Source of the DNA: Serratia odorifera
GTDB taxonomy: Bacteria > Pseudomonadota > Gammaproteobacteria > Enterobacterales > Enterobacteriaceae
DNA: 64,000 nt
Assembly: GCF_900635445.1 (NCBI RefSeq)
Contig: NZ_LR134117.1
Span: forward strand, 1,302,001-1,366,000
Direction: 5' to 3'
Shown here: piece by piece, positions 8,321 to 16,193 of the stretch
Numbering within the stretch: position 1 is the first letter of the stretch
Layout of the letters: the number at the start of each line of letters is the position of its first letter
Made by a program: the position numbers and the translations under genes
The notes under the pieces: model-generated
The model's database searches: none
What the model was told of the DNA's origin: nothing
The model's input: only the letters and a program-made list of their open reading frames with translations

Positions 8321-9161
8321 AACAGCGTTGCAATGCGGCTTCAATCACGTGAAGCCGCACCGGTTTCTCGTACGGCCCCAGTACGTCGTAATCACGCATC
8401 GCCTGCGCAATCTCGGATTCGCGCAGACCGGTGCCAAGCTGGCCGGTCAGCACCAATACCGGCGCGTCGGGGTTGTCGGAGGCACGAATGGCTTCGATGC
8501 ACGGCACCGCCGTTTCCTGCCCTATCAGCCAATCCACCACGTAACCGTCGAACAGGCTTTTCGATAACGCCTGACAAAACGCCGCCACGTCATAGAACGC
8601 CACCGCATGGAAACCGCGGCTATTGAGGTATTTTGTCAGCTCATCGGCCGCCTGATGGGAATCGTCCAATACCGCAATGCTCAGTCGCTCGTCATCGGCA
8701 CTGTGCGGGCGGATCTCAATCAGCTCGACGCAATAACGGTTGCCGGTCGGCGCATCATCAACGCGATAAATCACCCATTGATCGTCATGCTGCAACGCCA
8801 CGTAATCCGATAACCGCCCGCCATTCAGTTCGTGACCAATATAGGCGACGCAAGGCAGTTCGACGCCAGCCACAGAAAAGATGGCATCCCGTGCAATAGT
8901 TTGCGCAGGGGCGTCACTGTCCACATTCATATCGACGATTGCCGCCGGGGTTTCATCCAACGCCGCTGCCACGCTGTTGATCTGTTCCAGCGTCCAGGGG
9001 CTTTGCCCCTTCAGTTTGCGGTGCGCATGCGAAAAACTCAGCGCCAAAATGCGGCTGAGTTCTTTTGCCTGTTGACGCTTGCCTATCCCATGATGAAGAA
9101 AAAGCGCTCTGACCCGGTTTGCAATCGACTGTGAATCGAATTTCTGGTGATTGTTATCCAT
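8310..9161 (-). CDS. BetR-type response regulator (N-terminal HTH, C-terminal receiver)
   Basis: A 283-aa response regulator with reversed domain order. An N-terminal helix-turn-helix region of the BetR type covers about residues 10-75 (KRQQAKELSRILALSFSHAHRKLKG). A linker domain follows, and a receiver occupies about 160-283, with AVLDDS, the phospho-acceptor in YVVDWLIG (Asp210), VLVLTG and Lys in YEKPVR. Most DNA-binding response regulators have the receiver first. The start at 9161 has AAGGAAAAA just upstream. It is convergent with, and overlaps, the hybrid kinase gene, which is its likely partner. Overlapping dyad symmetries at 9268-9301 in its upstream region are candidate binding sites. 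Confidence 0.85.
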   Translation of the reverse strand: MDNNHQKFDSQSIANRVRALFLHHGIGKRQQAKELSRILALSFSHAHRKLKGQSPWTLEQINSVAAALDETPAAIVDMNVDSDAPAQTIARDAIFSVAGVELPCVAYIGHELNGGRLSDYVALQHDDQWVIYRVDDAPTGNRYCVELIEIRPHSADDERLSIAVLDDSHQAADELTKYLNSRGFHAVAFYDVAAFCQALSKSLFDGYVVDWLIGQETAVPCIEAIRASDNPDAPVLVLTGQLGTGLRESEIAQAMRDYDVLGPYEKPVRLHVIEAALQRCFNL

Positions 9162-9267
9162 TTTTTCCTTCGATTTTTTTCTAATTTTTCAGTCGCTTTG
9201 GAGTAAATAGGTGTTCAAGCTTGATACAATGTTAGCATCATATGCAATCTTATTCTCAAAACATTGC

Positions 9268-9301
9268 TTGACATACCAACTTCGATAGTCAAACATGGTA
9301 T
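9268..9301. promoter_or_regulatory. Overlapping dyads upstream of the BetR-type regulator
   Basis: Two inverted repeats overlap here: TTGAC/GTCAA (9268-9272 and 9288-9292) and ATACCA/TGGTAT (9273-9278 and 9296-9301). A further imperfect pair, GCAAT/ATTGC, lies just to the left (9244-9267). The site is about 110-140 bases upstream of the regulator start and may be an autoregulatory operator. Confidence 0.4.
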
Positions 9302-9351
9302 CAGAAGCTACACACAGCAACACACTATAAAAATAATACAAGAAACACAGT

Positions 9352-9514
9352 TATAATAACCATAATGACACCAGGGAAATCTGTTCAGGTGGTCGGTTCT
9401 GAAGAAAAACACGACAGAACAACGACATACCGTCCGGAGTAAAAGCCTTTAGCGCTAATAATAAAGATGTACCCCCCATTTTAACCGGTCCCCGTCAGGG
9501 GACCGTTTTTTTTT
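9352..9514 (+). ncRNA. Candidate small RNA with promoter -10 and strong terminator
   Basis: A consensus -10 hexamer TATAAT is at 9352-9357, so a transcript could start near 9364. It would run about 150 bases to a strong intrinsic terminator (CGGTCCCC/GGGGACCG stem with GTCA loop, then nine T, ending at 9514). A 6-bp GTTCTG/CAGAAC hairpin lies inside it (9396-9420). No plus-strand gene precedes this terminator: both flanking genes are on the minus strand. A 25-codon frame at 9365-9442 has no ribosome site. No good -35 was found. Confidence 0.45.
9486..9514 (+). terminator. Strong intrinsic terminator without an upstream plus-strand gene
   Basis: A perfect 8-bp GC-rich stem with a four-base loop (GTCA) is followed by nine T on the plus strand. 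On the minus strand the hairpin is followed by GTTAAAATGG, a poor T-tract, so it is not a good terminator for the luxI-type gene. Confidence 0.85.
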
Positions 9515-9526
9515 GCCGTCTCAACG

Positions 9527-10069
9527 TCAGGAAAGATCGATCTGTAATGCAATGCAATGTTCTCGACCAATCGTCAGGCCAGGTCCCAAGCGCCGCATCA
9601 CCAGCCCCAGGTGTCGCATCATACGTTCAACCCCGAGTGTCGTCACCGTCACATAGGCTGTTAATTGCTGCTGACGTCCATACGCCATCATCTGTTCGAT
9701 CATCTGCCGCGTCACACTGGAAAATCCCAGCCCACGATCGTTGGGCGCACAGTTGATAAAACGTGACAGTTCCCACACCGCTTCACTGCACGGTGGCTGA
9801 TGGCAGCCCAACAAAGAGGGGAAGGTATTTTTCAGCATATAGGGTCCGGTGGTGGGCAGCATTCGCCAGCAACCGTCGATCCGTTCACCGTCCTCATGCA
9901 GCAACAGCAGATAAAGGGGGTTCAACGCATCGTAAGCATCGATCTCCATACCATCGTATAGCACCACATCCCAACGCTTTTTATAATAGAAGGTGTCGGC
10001 ACGTAATTGGTGCATATGCCGCAACAGGTTGGCATCGATAGCCGCTCGAGCCGCGATTAACGTTTTCAT
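9527..10069 (-). CDS. LuxI-family acyl-homoserine lactone synthase
   Basis: Makes an AHL signal from S-adenosylmethionine and an acyl carrier. The 180-aa product has the invariant LuxI residues: Arg, Phe and Trp in LRADTFYYKKRWDV, the aspartates of DGMEIDAYD, and Arg and Glu in CWRMLPTTGPYML and WELSRF. PTTGPYML and WELSRF place it nearer the LasI/TraI-like branch than the ExpI/EsaI branch represented by the second synthase in the window. AGGAG lies four bases before the second ATG (10069); an adjacent ATG at 10072 is too close to it. A perfect lux-type box lies 57 bases upstream. The acyl chain cannot be read from sequence. In S. plymuthica the second system is called SpsI/SpsR, but I cannot confirm identity. 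Confidence 0.93.
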   Translation of the reverse strand: MKTLIAARAAIDANLLRHMHQLRADTFYYKKRWDVVLYDGMEIDAYDALNPLYLLLLHEDGERIDGCWRMLPTTGPYMLKNTFPSLLGCHQPPCSEAVWELSRFINCAPNDRGLGFSSVTRQMIEQMMAYGRQQQLTAYVTVTTLGVERMMRHLGLVMRRLGPGLTIGREHCIALQIDLS

Positions 10070-10101
10070 CATGCTCCTGACTCTGGGATAAAGATAAAAC
10101 T

Positions 10102-10145
10102 ATTATCGATATTAGAATTAAGGAGAACTATCTGTTTAGATAGTT
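10102..10145 (-). promoter_or_regulatory. lux-type box and promoter of the luxI-type gene
   Basis: AACTATCTGTTTAGATAGTT (10126-10145) is a 20-bp dyad with perfect 8-bp arms and a GTTT centre. On the minus strand a -10 GATAAT follows at 10102-10107. The dyad centre would lie about 40 bases before the inferred transcription start, the geometry of LuxR-type activated promoters where the box replaces the -35. Confidence 0.85.
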
Positions 10146-10204
10146 GACATTCCGATCATCATTATCGCGCCGTTATTATATATTCCCTGGTGTAACTCCG
10201 GGTA

Positions 10205-10918
10205 TTATAAGGTCAACGAGCCGCTGGCAATGGCTTTGATGATTGCCGCGCCACGAGAACTGACGTTAAACTTTCGACGAATATTTTTGAAATGAAAGTT
10301 CACGTTGGCCTCCGAGCAATTCAGTATGCGTGATATCTCCCACGTGGTTTTACCGATGGTGAACCATTTGCACACTTCTATTTCACGCGGGCTTAATACC
10401 GTGGCGGTCAATTTGTTTTTCTCATCAAGTAATCGAATGCAATGATGCAACAAAATATCCCGCAATATATAGAGCTCCCCCCATCGCTGCTGCATTAACT
10501 CGCGATAGTCGCGCTGACGTTGCCGACCCAGCGACAGGCTCAAGATCCCCTGTTCTCCCTGTACGCCATGCAGTGGAAACGATACGCCATGCGCCAGTCC
10601 ATAATACGACGCCTCCTGCCAAAAAGGCGCCGTTTCCGCCGTTATCGGGCACGCCTGCCATTCCAGCGGAAACAGCCCGCCCAGGCAGTGTGCAACGGTC
10701 GGGTCGGTATTGATGTATCCCAACCGCGTATAGGTTTCGCGCCATGCCGGCGGATGGTTGGTCAACACCACCGCCTGGTTTATGTCGCGTCCGTGGCCAG
10801 TCACACCCAGCAAATACCCGTCAAAACCAATCGCCTGACATCGCTCTGCCAATACTTCATCAAGCTGACTAAAATTATCAATCCGAAAGCTGGCATAGCG
10901 ATTGTATATTTCGTTCAT
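10205..10918 (-). CDS. LuxR-family quorum-sensing regulator
   Basis: A 237-aa AHL receptor and transcription regulator. The N-terminal autoinducer-binding domain has WRETYTRLGYINTDPTVAHC with the conserved Trp, Tyr, Asp and Pro of the ligand pocket, and a later Trp in FPLEWQ. The C-terminal HTH begins LSPREIEVCKWFTIGKTTWEISRILNCSEANVNFHF and ends with RRKFNVSSRGAAIIKAI. The start at 10918 has GGAGGAAAA directly upstream; an in-frame ATG at 10969 does not. It lies on the same strand as the luxI-type gene, 135 bases upstream of it, and is the likely receptor for its product. Confidence 0.93.
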   Translation of the reverse strand: MNEIYNRYASFRIDNFSQLDEVLAERCQAIGFDGYLLGVTGHGRDINQAVVLTNHPPAWRETYTRLGYINTDPTVAHCLGGLFPLEWQACPITAETAPFWQEASYYGLAHGVSFPLHGVQGEQGILSLSLGRQRQRDYRELMQQRWGELYILRDILLHHCIRLLDEKNKLTATVLSPREIEVCKWFTIGKTTWEISRILNCSEANVNFHFKNIRRKFNVSSRGAAIIKAIASGSLTL

Positions 10919-11118
10919 TTTTCCTCCATAACGCTTAACATCAGACAATAAAGGACCTTCCCTTAGCATTATCCTTATGTTTGATCATGAATAATGAACA
11001 TCGCTGCCGCAAAAGAGTGACGAAGGTAATAAAACAATATAAATAATTCTTCTTCCACCGACCGTGGCTGTTTGGTTAATAACCCTAGCGCATAAAAATT
11101 ATATTGCTAGCTTCACCA

Positions 11119-11138
11119 CCCTATCAAATTAGATAGTT
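11119..11138 (+). promoter_or_regulatory. Second lux-type box, upstream of the halovibrin-like gene
   Basis: CCCTATCAAATTAGATAGTT shares the whole right arm AGATAGTT and the CTATC core of the left arm with the box at 10126. Weak -10 candidates (CAATAG at 11159, GTTAAT at 11164) lie at about the distance expected for a box centred near -42. It is 143 bases before the start at 11282, and 200 bases from the divergent luxR start. The remainder of 10919-11281 is AT-rich with no gene. Confidence 0.65.
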
Positions 11139-11281
11139 GTTGGCTGCCGTAGACAAGTCAATAGTTAATTCGCTAATCGAGCACGTCAGATTATTCGCCA
11201 CTGCCTATTTATTATGGCGTCGCAATGATCGCCGGCGTGAGCTTATCAATAAATATATCGAATTAACGACGGGAGTATATT

Positions 11282-12175
11282 ATGAAAGTGTCTGCTATGG
11301 CGCTGGCGTTCAGCCTTGCCTTTTTCGGTATCTCTGCCAATAACGCGTTTGCCCTGGTGGAAACGCCAAGCAAAACCACCACGCCGGCAACGGCCTCAGA
11401 CTTGACCAAACGTTATTACAACACCGCCAAAGATTGTGGCAGTGATTCAAAACCGGCATTTTTGTGTTCGGGGGTTATTTTTCGCGGCACCCAGCACTCT
11501 AACCAATACAAGTTTTGGCAACCCAGTCCCAAATCGGTACAGCAAGGCGGCGTATCATTTTCCTATCTACGCCAGGACGCCAAGTTTCAACGGCTGGCAT
11601 ATGGCTACAATAACGGCTTTATTCTTTACCCTATTTTTGGTGCGCCAAAAGAGCGACTAGACATTGAAGTCATGTGTGCCTTCCCAATCGATGCAGCAAC
11701 CTTCGAACGCGACGCCAAAGGCTGCGGACAGAACCAGTATTCCCCGGTCACCAGCCGCGCCTGCCAGAGTCAGGGCATCCAAAGCGCTCAACAGTGGTTG
11801 CAGCACTATAACGCAACCGGCGTCAGCAACCGTCACCGCCATCAGTGTGGCTTTGACGTGAGCGATAATTCACGCAGCAACACCGCCGTGGCCTTTGATC
11901 AGACGCTAAAATCAATGAAACTGATCCAGGCCGAATCGATAACCCAGCAAAACGAACTGCGCTTGGCAACATGGACAGAACATGACCCGGCAAGACTGCC
12001 GATCGAAGCCCTGTTTTATATCAATGACGGTTTGAAGAACGCACAGCTTGATCAACAGGACTATAAAAACGCCACCGGCAAGTTCCTGCCGATCATTAAA
12101 ATGACGCTGCCGCGCAGCGTCAATGAAGAAGCTACCTTCCACTTTGTGAAAACCGATCAGGTGGTTCAACCGTAA
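11282..12175 (+). CDS. Secreted halovibrin HvnA-like protein
   Basis: The 297-aa product has a clear signal peptide (MKVSAMALAFSLAFFGISANNAFA, cleavage near residue 24). The mature part has paired-looking cysteines (CGSDSKPAFLCSG, CAFP, CGQNQ, CQSQG, HRHQCGF). The motif PAFLCSGVIFRGT and the overall layout recall exported proteins annotated as halovibrin HvnA in other gamma-proteobacteria; this is from memory and moderate in certainty. Vibrio halovibrins are secreted NAD-glycohydrolases, but I do not claim that activity here. GGGAG precedes the ATG. A lux-type box upstream suggests control by the adjacent LuxR. A terminator follows at 12191. Confidence 0.75.
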   Translation: MKVSAMALAFSLAFFGISANNAFALVETPSKTTTPATASDLTKRYYNTAKDCGSDSKPAFLCSGVIFRGTQHSNQYKFWQPSPKSVQQGGVSFSYLRQDAKFQRLAYGYNNGFILYPIFGAPKERLDIEVMCAFPIDAATFERDAKGCGQNQYSPVTSRACQSQGIQSAQQWLQHYNATGVSNRHRHQCGFDVSDNSRSNTAVAFDQTLKSMKLIQAESITQQNELRLATWTEHDPARLPIEALFYINDGLKNAQLDQQDYKNATGKFLPIIKMTLPRSVNEEATFHFVKTDQVVQP

Positions 12176-12190
12176 TTCAGCGTATCACAG

Positions 12191-12217
12191 GGGGCTGCTA
12201 AGCGGCCCCTTGTTGTT
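12191..12217 (+). terminator. Terminator of the halovibrin-like gene
   Basis: An 8-bp stem GGGGCTGC/GCGGCCCC with one wobble pair and a TAA loop is followed by TTGTTGTT. Confidence 0.75.
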
Positions 12218-12594
12218 CAATGTGGATTGCAGCCGGCTTTTTCCGTCGCTTCGTACCCGACGTCTTTACGGTAGGGATCCAGATTCCAGACCTGTTTTTT
12301 ACGCGCGATGGAATAATGACAGGCGAACTGATCGCGCATTCCGCGGGTATTGCGCCAATATTTATCCTTGCCGAATTTATTCACCAGTTCGGCAAATGCC
12401 CGATCCGTTTCTCGTGAGTAAATACTGCGACCACAATCGGTTGGGATCACCGCCAATGTCATTTCGCCGTAGCGTTCGATCCAGCTGGCAGATTTTATAT
12501 ACCGTTGGCAATTACGATATGGATAATCCGCGCTGGCCGGCCAGGCGAAGCAACTGGCCAATACGCCACTGAAAAACCATGCCCATTTTTTCAT
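12217..12594 (-). CDS. Small exported protein, DUF2599-like
   Basis: A 125-aa product with a signal peptide (MKKWAWFFSGVLASCFAWPASA, cleavage near residue 22). The mature protein (YPYRNCQRYIKSASWIERYG, then TLAVIPTDCGRS) resembles the DUF2599 family of small exported proteins with a conserved Cys/Trp pattern; function unknown. The start at 12594 has AGGAAA upstream, while the longer open frame to 12654 has none. It is convergent with the halovibrin-like gene. In some bacteria I recall similar domains next to halovibrin-like proteins, so the two may work together, but that is inference. Confidence 0.7.
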   Translation of the reverse strand: MKKWAWFFSGVLASCFAWPASADYPYRNCQRYIKSASWIERYGEMTLAVIPTDCGRSIYSRETDRAFAELVNKFGKDKYWRNTRGMRDQFACHYSIARKKQVWNLDPYRKDVGYEATEKAGCNPH

Positions 12595-12615
12595 GCTGTG
12601 TTTCCTGTTTCGCCA

Positions 12616-12645
12616 AATAAAAACGGGGCCAGCTCGCTGACCCCG
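12616..12645 (-). terminator. Terminator of the Ssp-like protease gene
   Basis: On the minus strand a 9-10 bp stem CGGGGTCAGC/GCTGGCCCCG with one wobble is followed by TTTTTATTT, directly after the protease stop codon at 12660. Confidence 0.85.
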
Positions 12646-12659
12646 CCCAATCATGCCAA

Positions 12660-15600
12660 TCAGAAACGCCAGGTAAAACCGGCGTTGACGCTGTTATCCT
12701 GGTAATGATCGGACAACAAGCCCCCATAGCCCAGCGATAGCGCGGCATTGGCGCTCACCGCCACTTCCGCACTGGCCTTGATCACCGCACCGTCGCGTGA
12801 TGCCGACACGCTATTGACCACGAACGGCGCATTACTGCCGTTAAACTTCAGGCCTGTATCCCGATCCAGATCGCCGTACTGATGCTGCCAACCCAGCTCA
12901 CCCCGTAATGCCACCGCCGTTTCACGACCGACCTGCCACTGATGGTCGGCGCGCAGACCGAGCGTCGACACCGTTGCATCGGTGTGTTGCTTGTCGCCAT
13001 GCAATGCCGCGGCGCCGCCATCCTCGCTAATGCCGTTGTTCTGGAAGTTGATGTACGCCAGGTTGGCGAACGGCTCCAGATTGACCCAACCGGTTTTCAC
13101 ACTGTAACCGGCTTCGACGAACAGTTGCTCGGTACGTGCGCTGTATTTGGCGGTTTCACGATCGGACTGCAAGCCGTAATTCACCGAACGAGCGGTATCG
13201 AAGCGATGCCAGGTATATGCCCCGCCGGCACGCAGCGCAAAATCACCGAACTGTTTGCCGCCGTACGCCGCCAGATGATAATTGTCGCTGTCGGCGTTCG
13301 AGCCGTAGCCACCGTCGAGAGAGGTGCGGGTATAACCGGTCGCCACCCCTAAACGCCATTCGTCGGCATAGGCGCTATCGAGCCCCAGCAATACGCCGTA
13401 GGTCGAGGCCTGATAGCCGGTGGCATTGGCATCGCCAGACGCATGATCCCATGCTCCCAACAGTTGCGCCCAGGCACCGCCGTCGTCAGCCTTGATGTCC
13501 GGCGAGCTGGCCAACCCCTCTGCCTGGCGCAGGCGGCCGTTCAGCGCGTCACGCAGGTAGCGGCTGTCGTTGATCTGCGCCGCGGCAATATCGGCATGGA
13601 TTTGCCCGGACAGCTGACGGAACGCCTGCCGCGCCCGATCGGTGCTGTCAGAAGACAGGATGCTTTGGTACACCGGGTTGCCCACCGCCAGGCCGTCAGC
13701 CGCCGAGGCGACCGCACGCTCGTTGGCCGTTGCCGCCACGCTGGCGAAGGTGGTGGCATTACGCGCGACGCTGGCAGTCAACCGAGTGCCCTGCGTTGCC
13801 AGATTGGCATCCAGGAACGGAGAGGTGGTGCTTGCCGAGCTAAATTGACCGCTAATCCCATCGTCGGCCTGCAAAATGGTGTAGGAACCAAGCAGATTCG
13901 CTGCCGCGGTGCCCGACAGCAGGTTCTGCTGTTCCAACAGCAGTGCAACCTCGCCGCCGTTGAGGGTGGCCGATCCGCCGCTGTGGATGCGATCGCTGCT
14001 GCCGTCGGTGGCGGTTTCGACCAGATAGCGCGAGCCGGCTTCGAAGCTAACATCATTGGTGACATTCAATGTACCAATGGAATTGCCCGGTGCCACGGTA
14101 GCGCCACGGTTGGCGGTCAGGGAACCAATGCGGCCCGAGCCGCCCAGCACACCACCGTTCTGCACCGAAACATCCGACACCACCGTGCCGTTGATCGCCA
14201 GCAGGCCCTGATTTACCAGCGTCGGGCCGGCGTAGCTGTTATTGCCAGTCAGCACCAGCGTACCAATCCCCTGCTTGGTCAGGCCGCCGTGGCCGGAGAT
14301 GTCATTGCTCCACACGTCCAGGCCGCAATGCACGTCGTCACACACCCGCTCCGTCGGCTTGCCCTTATCGATAACCGCGCCAATACCCGGCAGGTCAGCA
14401 ACGAACTGGCCCGAGCCGTACGCCACATCATCGCCAGCCGGCACGCGGAATTGCTGAGGAATATCGGCGGCGGTGTAGAACATTCCCGGGCCATTAATCG
14501 CTTTGCCCAGGTTGATCATCCCCCAACCATACAACGCATCAATACCCGGATCGCCCATATCGGTAGCGGTGGTTTTCAGTACCGAAGCGACCTGGGCACC
14601 GGTCATGTAGGGGAAACGTTCCATCAGCACCGCGATGCTGCCGGCCACATGCGGCGCCGCCATCGAGGTACCGCTGTATTTGGCATAACCGGTAGTGAGA
14701 TTTTCCAGGCTATTGCCTTCGATTATCGAGCTGTAAACGCGGGTGCCCGGCGCCGAAACGCAGAAACTGGCGGTATAGCCGCAGCGCGAAGAAAAGGTGC
14801 TGATGCTGTAATCACCGTTGTTGGCCGGATCCTGCAAGCTGGCAACCGACAGCCAGTTCGGCGCGATATCCGGCACGAAGTACGCCAGACCGGCCATGGC
14901 GTCGGGATTATTCAGATTGTCGTCATTGCCGGCGGCAAAGATGGTGACGATGCCGCTACGGGCCGCATCGATCGCCCCCTGGTAGGCGCCGCCCTGCCTG
15001 GTGCCGAGGATTTTCCTGATCTGATCGAACTGTTTACCGGCATCATCCACCGTGAAGTGTGGGTAGGCCGGGTCCTTGCCGCCCTGCTCGAATTTTTCGG
15101 TGATGCCGATACCCCAGCTGTTGTTGATGATACGTGCGCCGCTGGCAATCAACGCATCCCAACCGGCCTGATAAACCGCGCCATCGTTGCCGAGGATAAT
15201 GCCATCCTCAGGGCCGGGATCGCCGTTTTCCGCGCTGATGATCTGCGCATTGAACGCCACGCCATGCATTTCTCCGCCGTCACGGTTGCCAGCGGCAATA
15301 CCGCCGACGTGGGTGCCATGCGACCCCAATTCGCCGTCGGAATCGACGCTCGGCGTTCCGTCGTAACGGAATGCATCGCCCTTTTTCACCGGAATATACG
15401 GATCGGTATATTCACGAATCCCGCTGGTCACCAAATTTATCACCTTGCCTGAGCTGGCAAACTCCGGGTGCTGGGCATACACCGGCTGGTCGAATATGCC
15501 CAGTTTTACCCCTTTGCCGGTATAGCCGGCAGCGTAGGCACTATCGGCATGAATAGCTGCCAGGCCCCATTCGGCGTTGAATTCATTGCTACGCCAGCTT

Positions 15601-15770
15601 GCCGCATCACCCGGCTTGCCATTTTCTACATATGACGCCGCCTGCGCCCCGCTGCCTATTACCGCCAGGCAGCAAGCCATCGCACTCAATTTCATTCGAT
15701 GCTTCATCTGCGGAGCGGAGCGAGCAACGGCCGTTGTCGCGGATTTATTTCCTCTACGATTTCTGTCCAT
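12660..15770 (-). CDS. Subtilisin-like serine protease autotransporter (Ssp-type)
   Basis: A type Va secreted protease of 1036 aa. An N-terminal signal (hydrophobic MKLSAMACCLAVIGSGAQA) precedes an S8 peptidase domain with Asp94 in KLGIFDQP, His151 in LGSHGTHVGG and Ser370 in GTSMAAPHVAG, plus the oxyanion Asn in IFAAGNDDN. A passenger-associated repeat follows (GLTKQGIGTLVLTGNNSYAGPTLVNQG), then a C-terminal autotransporter beta-barrel of about 280 residues ending in WRF, the terminal aromatic needed for outer-membrane insertion. The layout matches Serratia extracellular serine proteases. The start is uncertain: ATGs at 15782, 15770 and 15707 all lack a strong ribosome site, and 15707 would give a conventional 23-residue signal. 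It sits beside a quorum-sensing locus, but no lux-type box was found upstream. Confidence 0.93.
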   Translation of the reverse strand: MDRNRRGNKSATTAVARSAPQMKHRMKLSAMACCLAVIGSGAQAASYVENGKPGDAASWRSNEFNAEWGLAAIHADSAYAAGYTGKGVKLGIFDQPVYAQHPEFASSGKVINLVTSGIREYTDPYIPVKKGDAFRYDGTPSVDSDGELGSHGTHVGGIAAGNRDGGEMHGVAFNAQIISAENGDPGPEDGIILGNDGAVYQAGWDALIASGARIINNSWGIGITEKFEQGGKDPAYPHFTVDDAGKQFDQIRKILGTRQGGAYQGAIDAARSGIVTIFAAGNDDNLNNPDAMAGLAYFVPDIAPNWLSVASLQDPANNGDYSISTFSSRCGYTASFCVSAPGTRVYSSIIEGNSLENLTTGYAKYSGTSMAAPHVAGSIAVLMERFPYMTGAQVASVLKTTATDMGDPGIDALYGWGMINLGKAINGPGMFYTAADIPQQFRVPAGDDVAYGSGQFVADLPGIGAVIDKGKPTERVCDDVHCGLDVWSNDISGHGGLTKQGIGTLVLTGNNSYAGPTLVNQGLLAINGTVVSDVSVQNGGVLGGSGRIGSLTANRGATVAPGNSIGTLNVTNDVSFEAGSRYLVETATDGSSDRIHSGGSATLNGGEVALLLEQQNLLSGTAAANLLGSYTILQADDGISGQFSSASTTSPFLDANLATQGTRLTASVARNATTFASVAATANERAVASAADGLAVGNPVYQSILSSDSTDRARQAFRQLSGQIHADIAAAQINDSRYLRDALNGRLRQAEGLASSPDIKADDGGAWAQLLGAWDHASGDANATGYQASTYGVLLGLDSAYADEWRLGVATGYTRTSLDGGYGSNADSDNYHLAAYGGKQFGDFALRAGGAYTWHRFDTARSVNYGLQSDRETAKYSARTEQLFVEAGYSVKTGWVNLEPFANLAYINFQNNGISEDGGAAALHGDKQHTDATVSTLGLRADHQWQVGRETAVALRGELGWQHQYGDLDRDTGLKFNGSNAPFVVNSVSASRDGAVIKASAEVAVSANAALSLGYGGLLSDHYQDNSVNAGFTWRF

Positions 15771-15782
15771 CCCAGATACCAT

Positions 15783-16193
15783 CCATTGTTGGTTTGCAAA
15801 TGTTTTATTGATTTAGTGTGTGACGATTTCGCGACACCAAATAAATAAAGCACAACAATGAAAATCTCGCCTATTGCCGACGAAGCACAATAAATATCCA
15901 GGAAAATTTCCGCGTAAAATAATAGATAACGCACGGGATAAGACATTGCAGGCGTGGATCGATTCTCAGATCGAGTTGCTGTTGATTTTCACGAATATAT
16001 GAAAACGCAATCGATTGAATAATAACAATAAATTAATCCAGGAAGGCCGCGAAACCCTATTGTCTGCGGCCCATCGGAAAAAGCGGTTCCTGATACTATT
16101 ATCAGTAAAAATTATAACTACATAAGCGCTTTGCTTAGTGAAATATGCTAGTTTTCGCGGCGGTTGGCGACGAAAAATGGATTATCCTGCTGG
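15783..16193. other. Intergenic region upstream of the protease gene
   Basis: AT-rich, with no credible gene. It must hold the protease promoter and the 3' end of the tetR-type transcript. A small hairpin (CTGATA/TATCAG, 16090-16105) lies in it; it has no T-run. Confidence 0.4.

Noticed and set aside
9365..9442. 25-codon small open frame in the candidate small-RNA region
   Set aside because: No ribosome site before the ATG; kept only as part of the small-RNA hypothesis.
13443..15452. 669-codon open frame on the plus strand
   Set aside because: Antisense to the Ssp-like protease; no ribosome site, and composition follows the high-GC shadow frame of the real gene.
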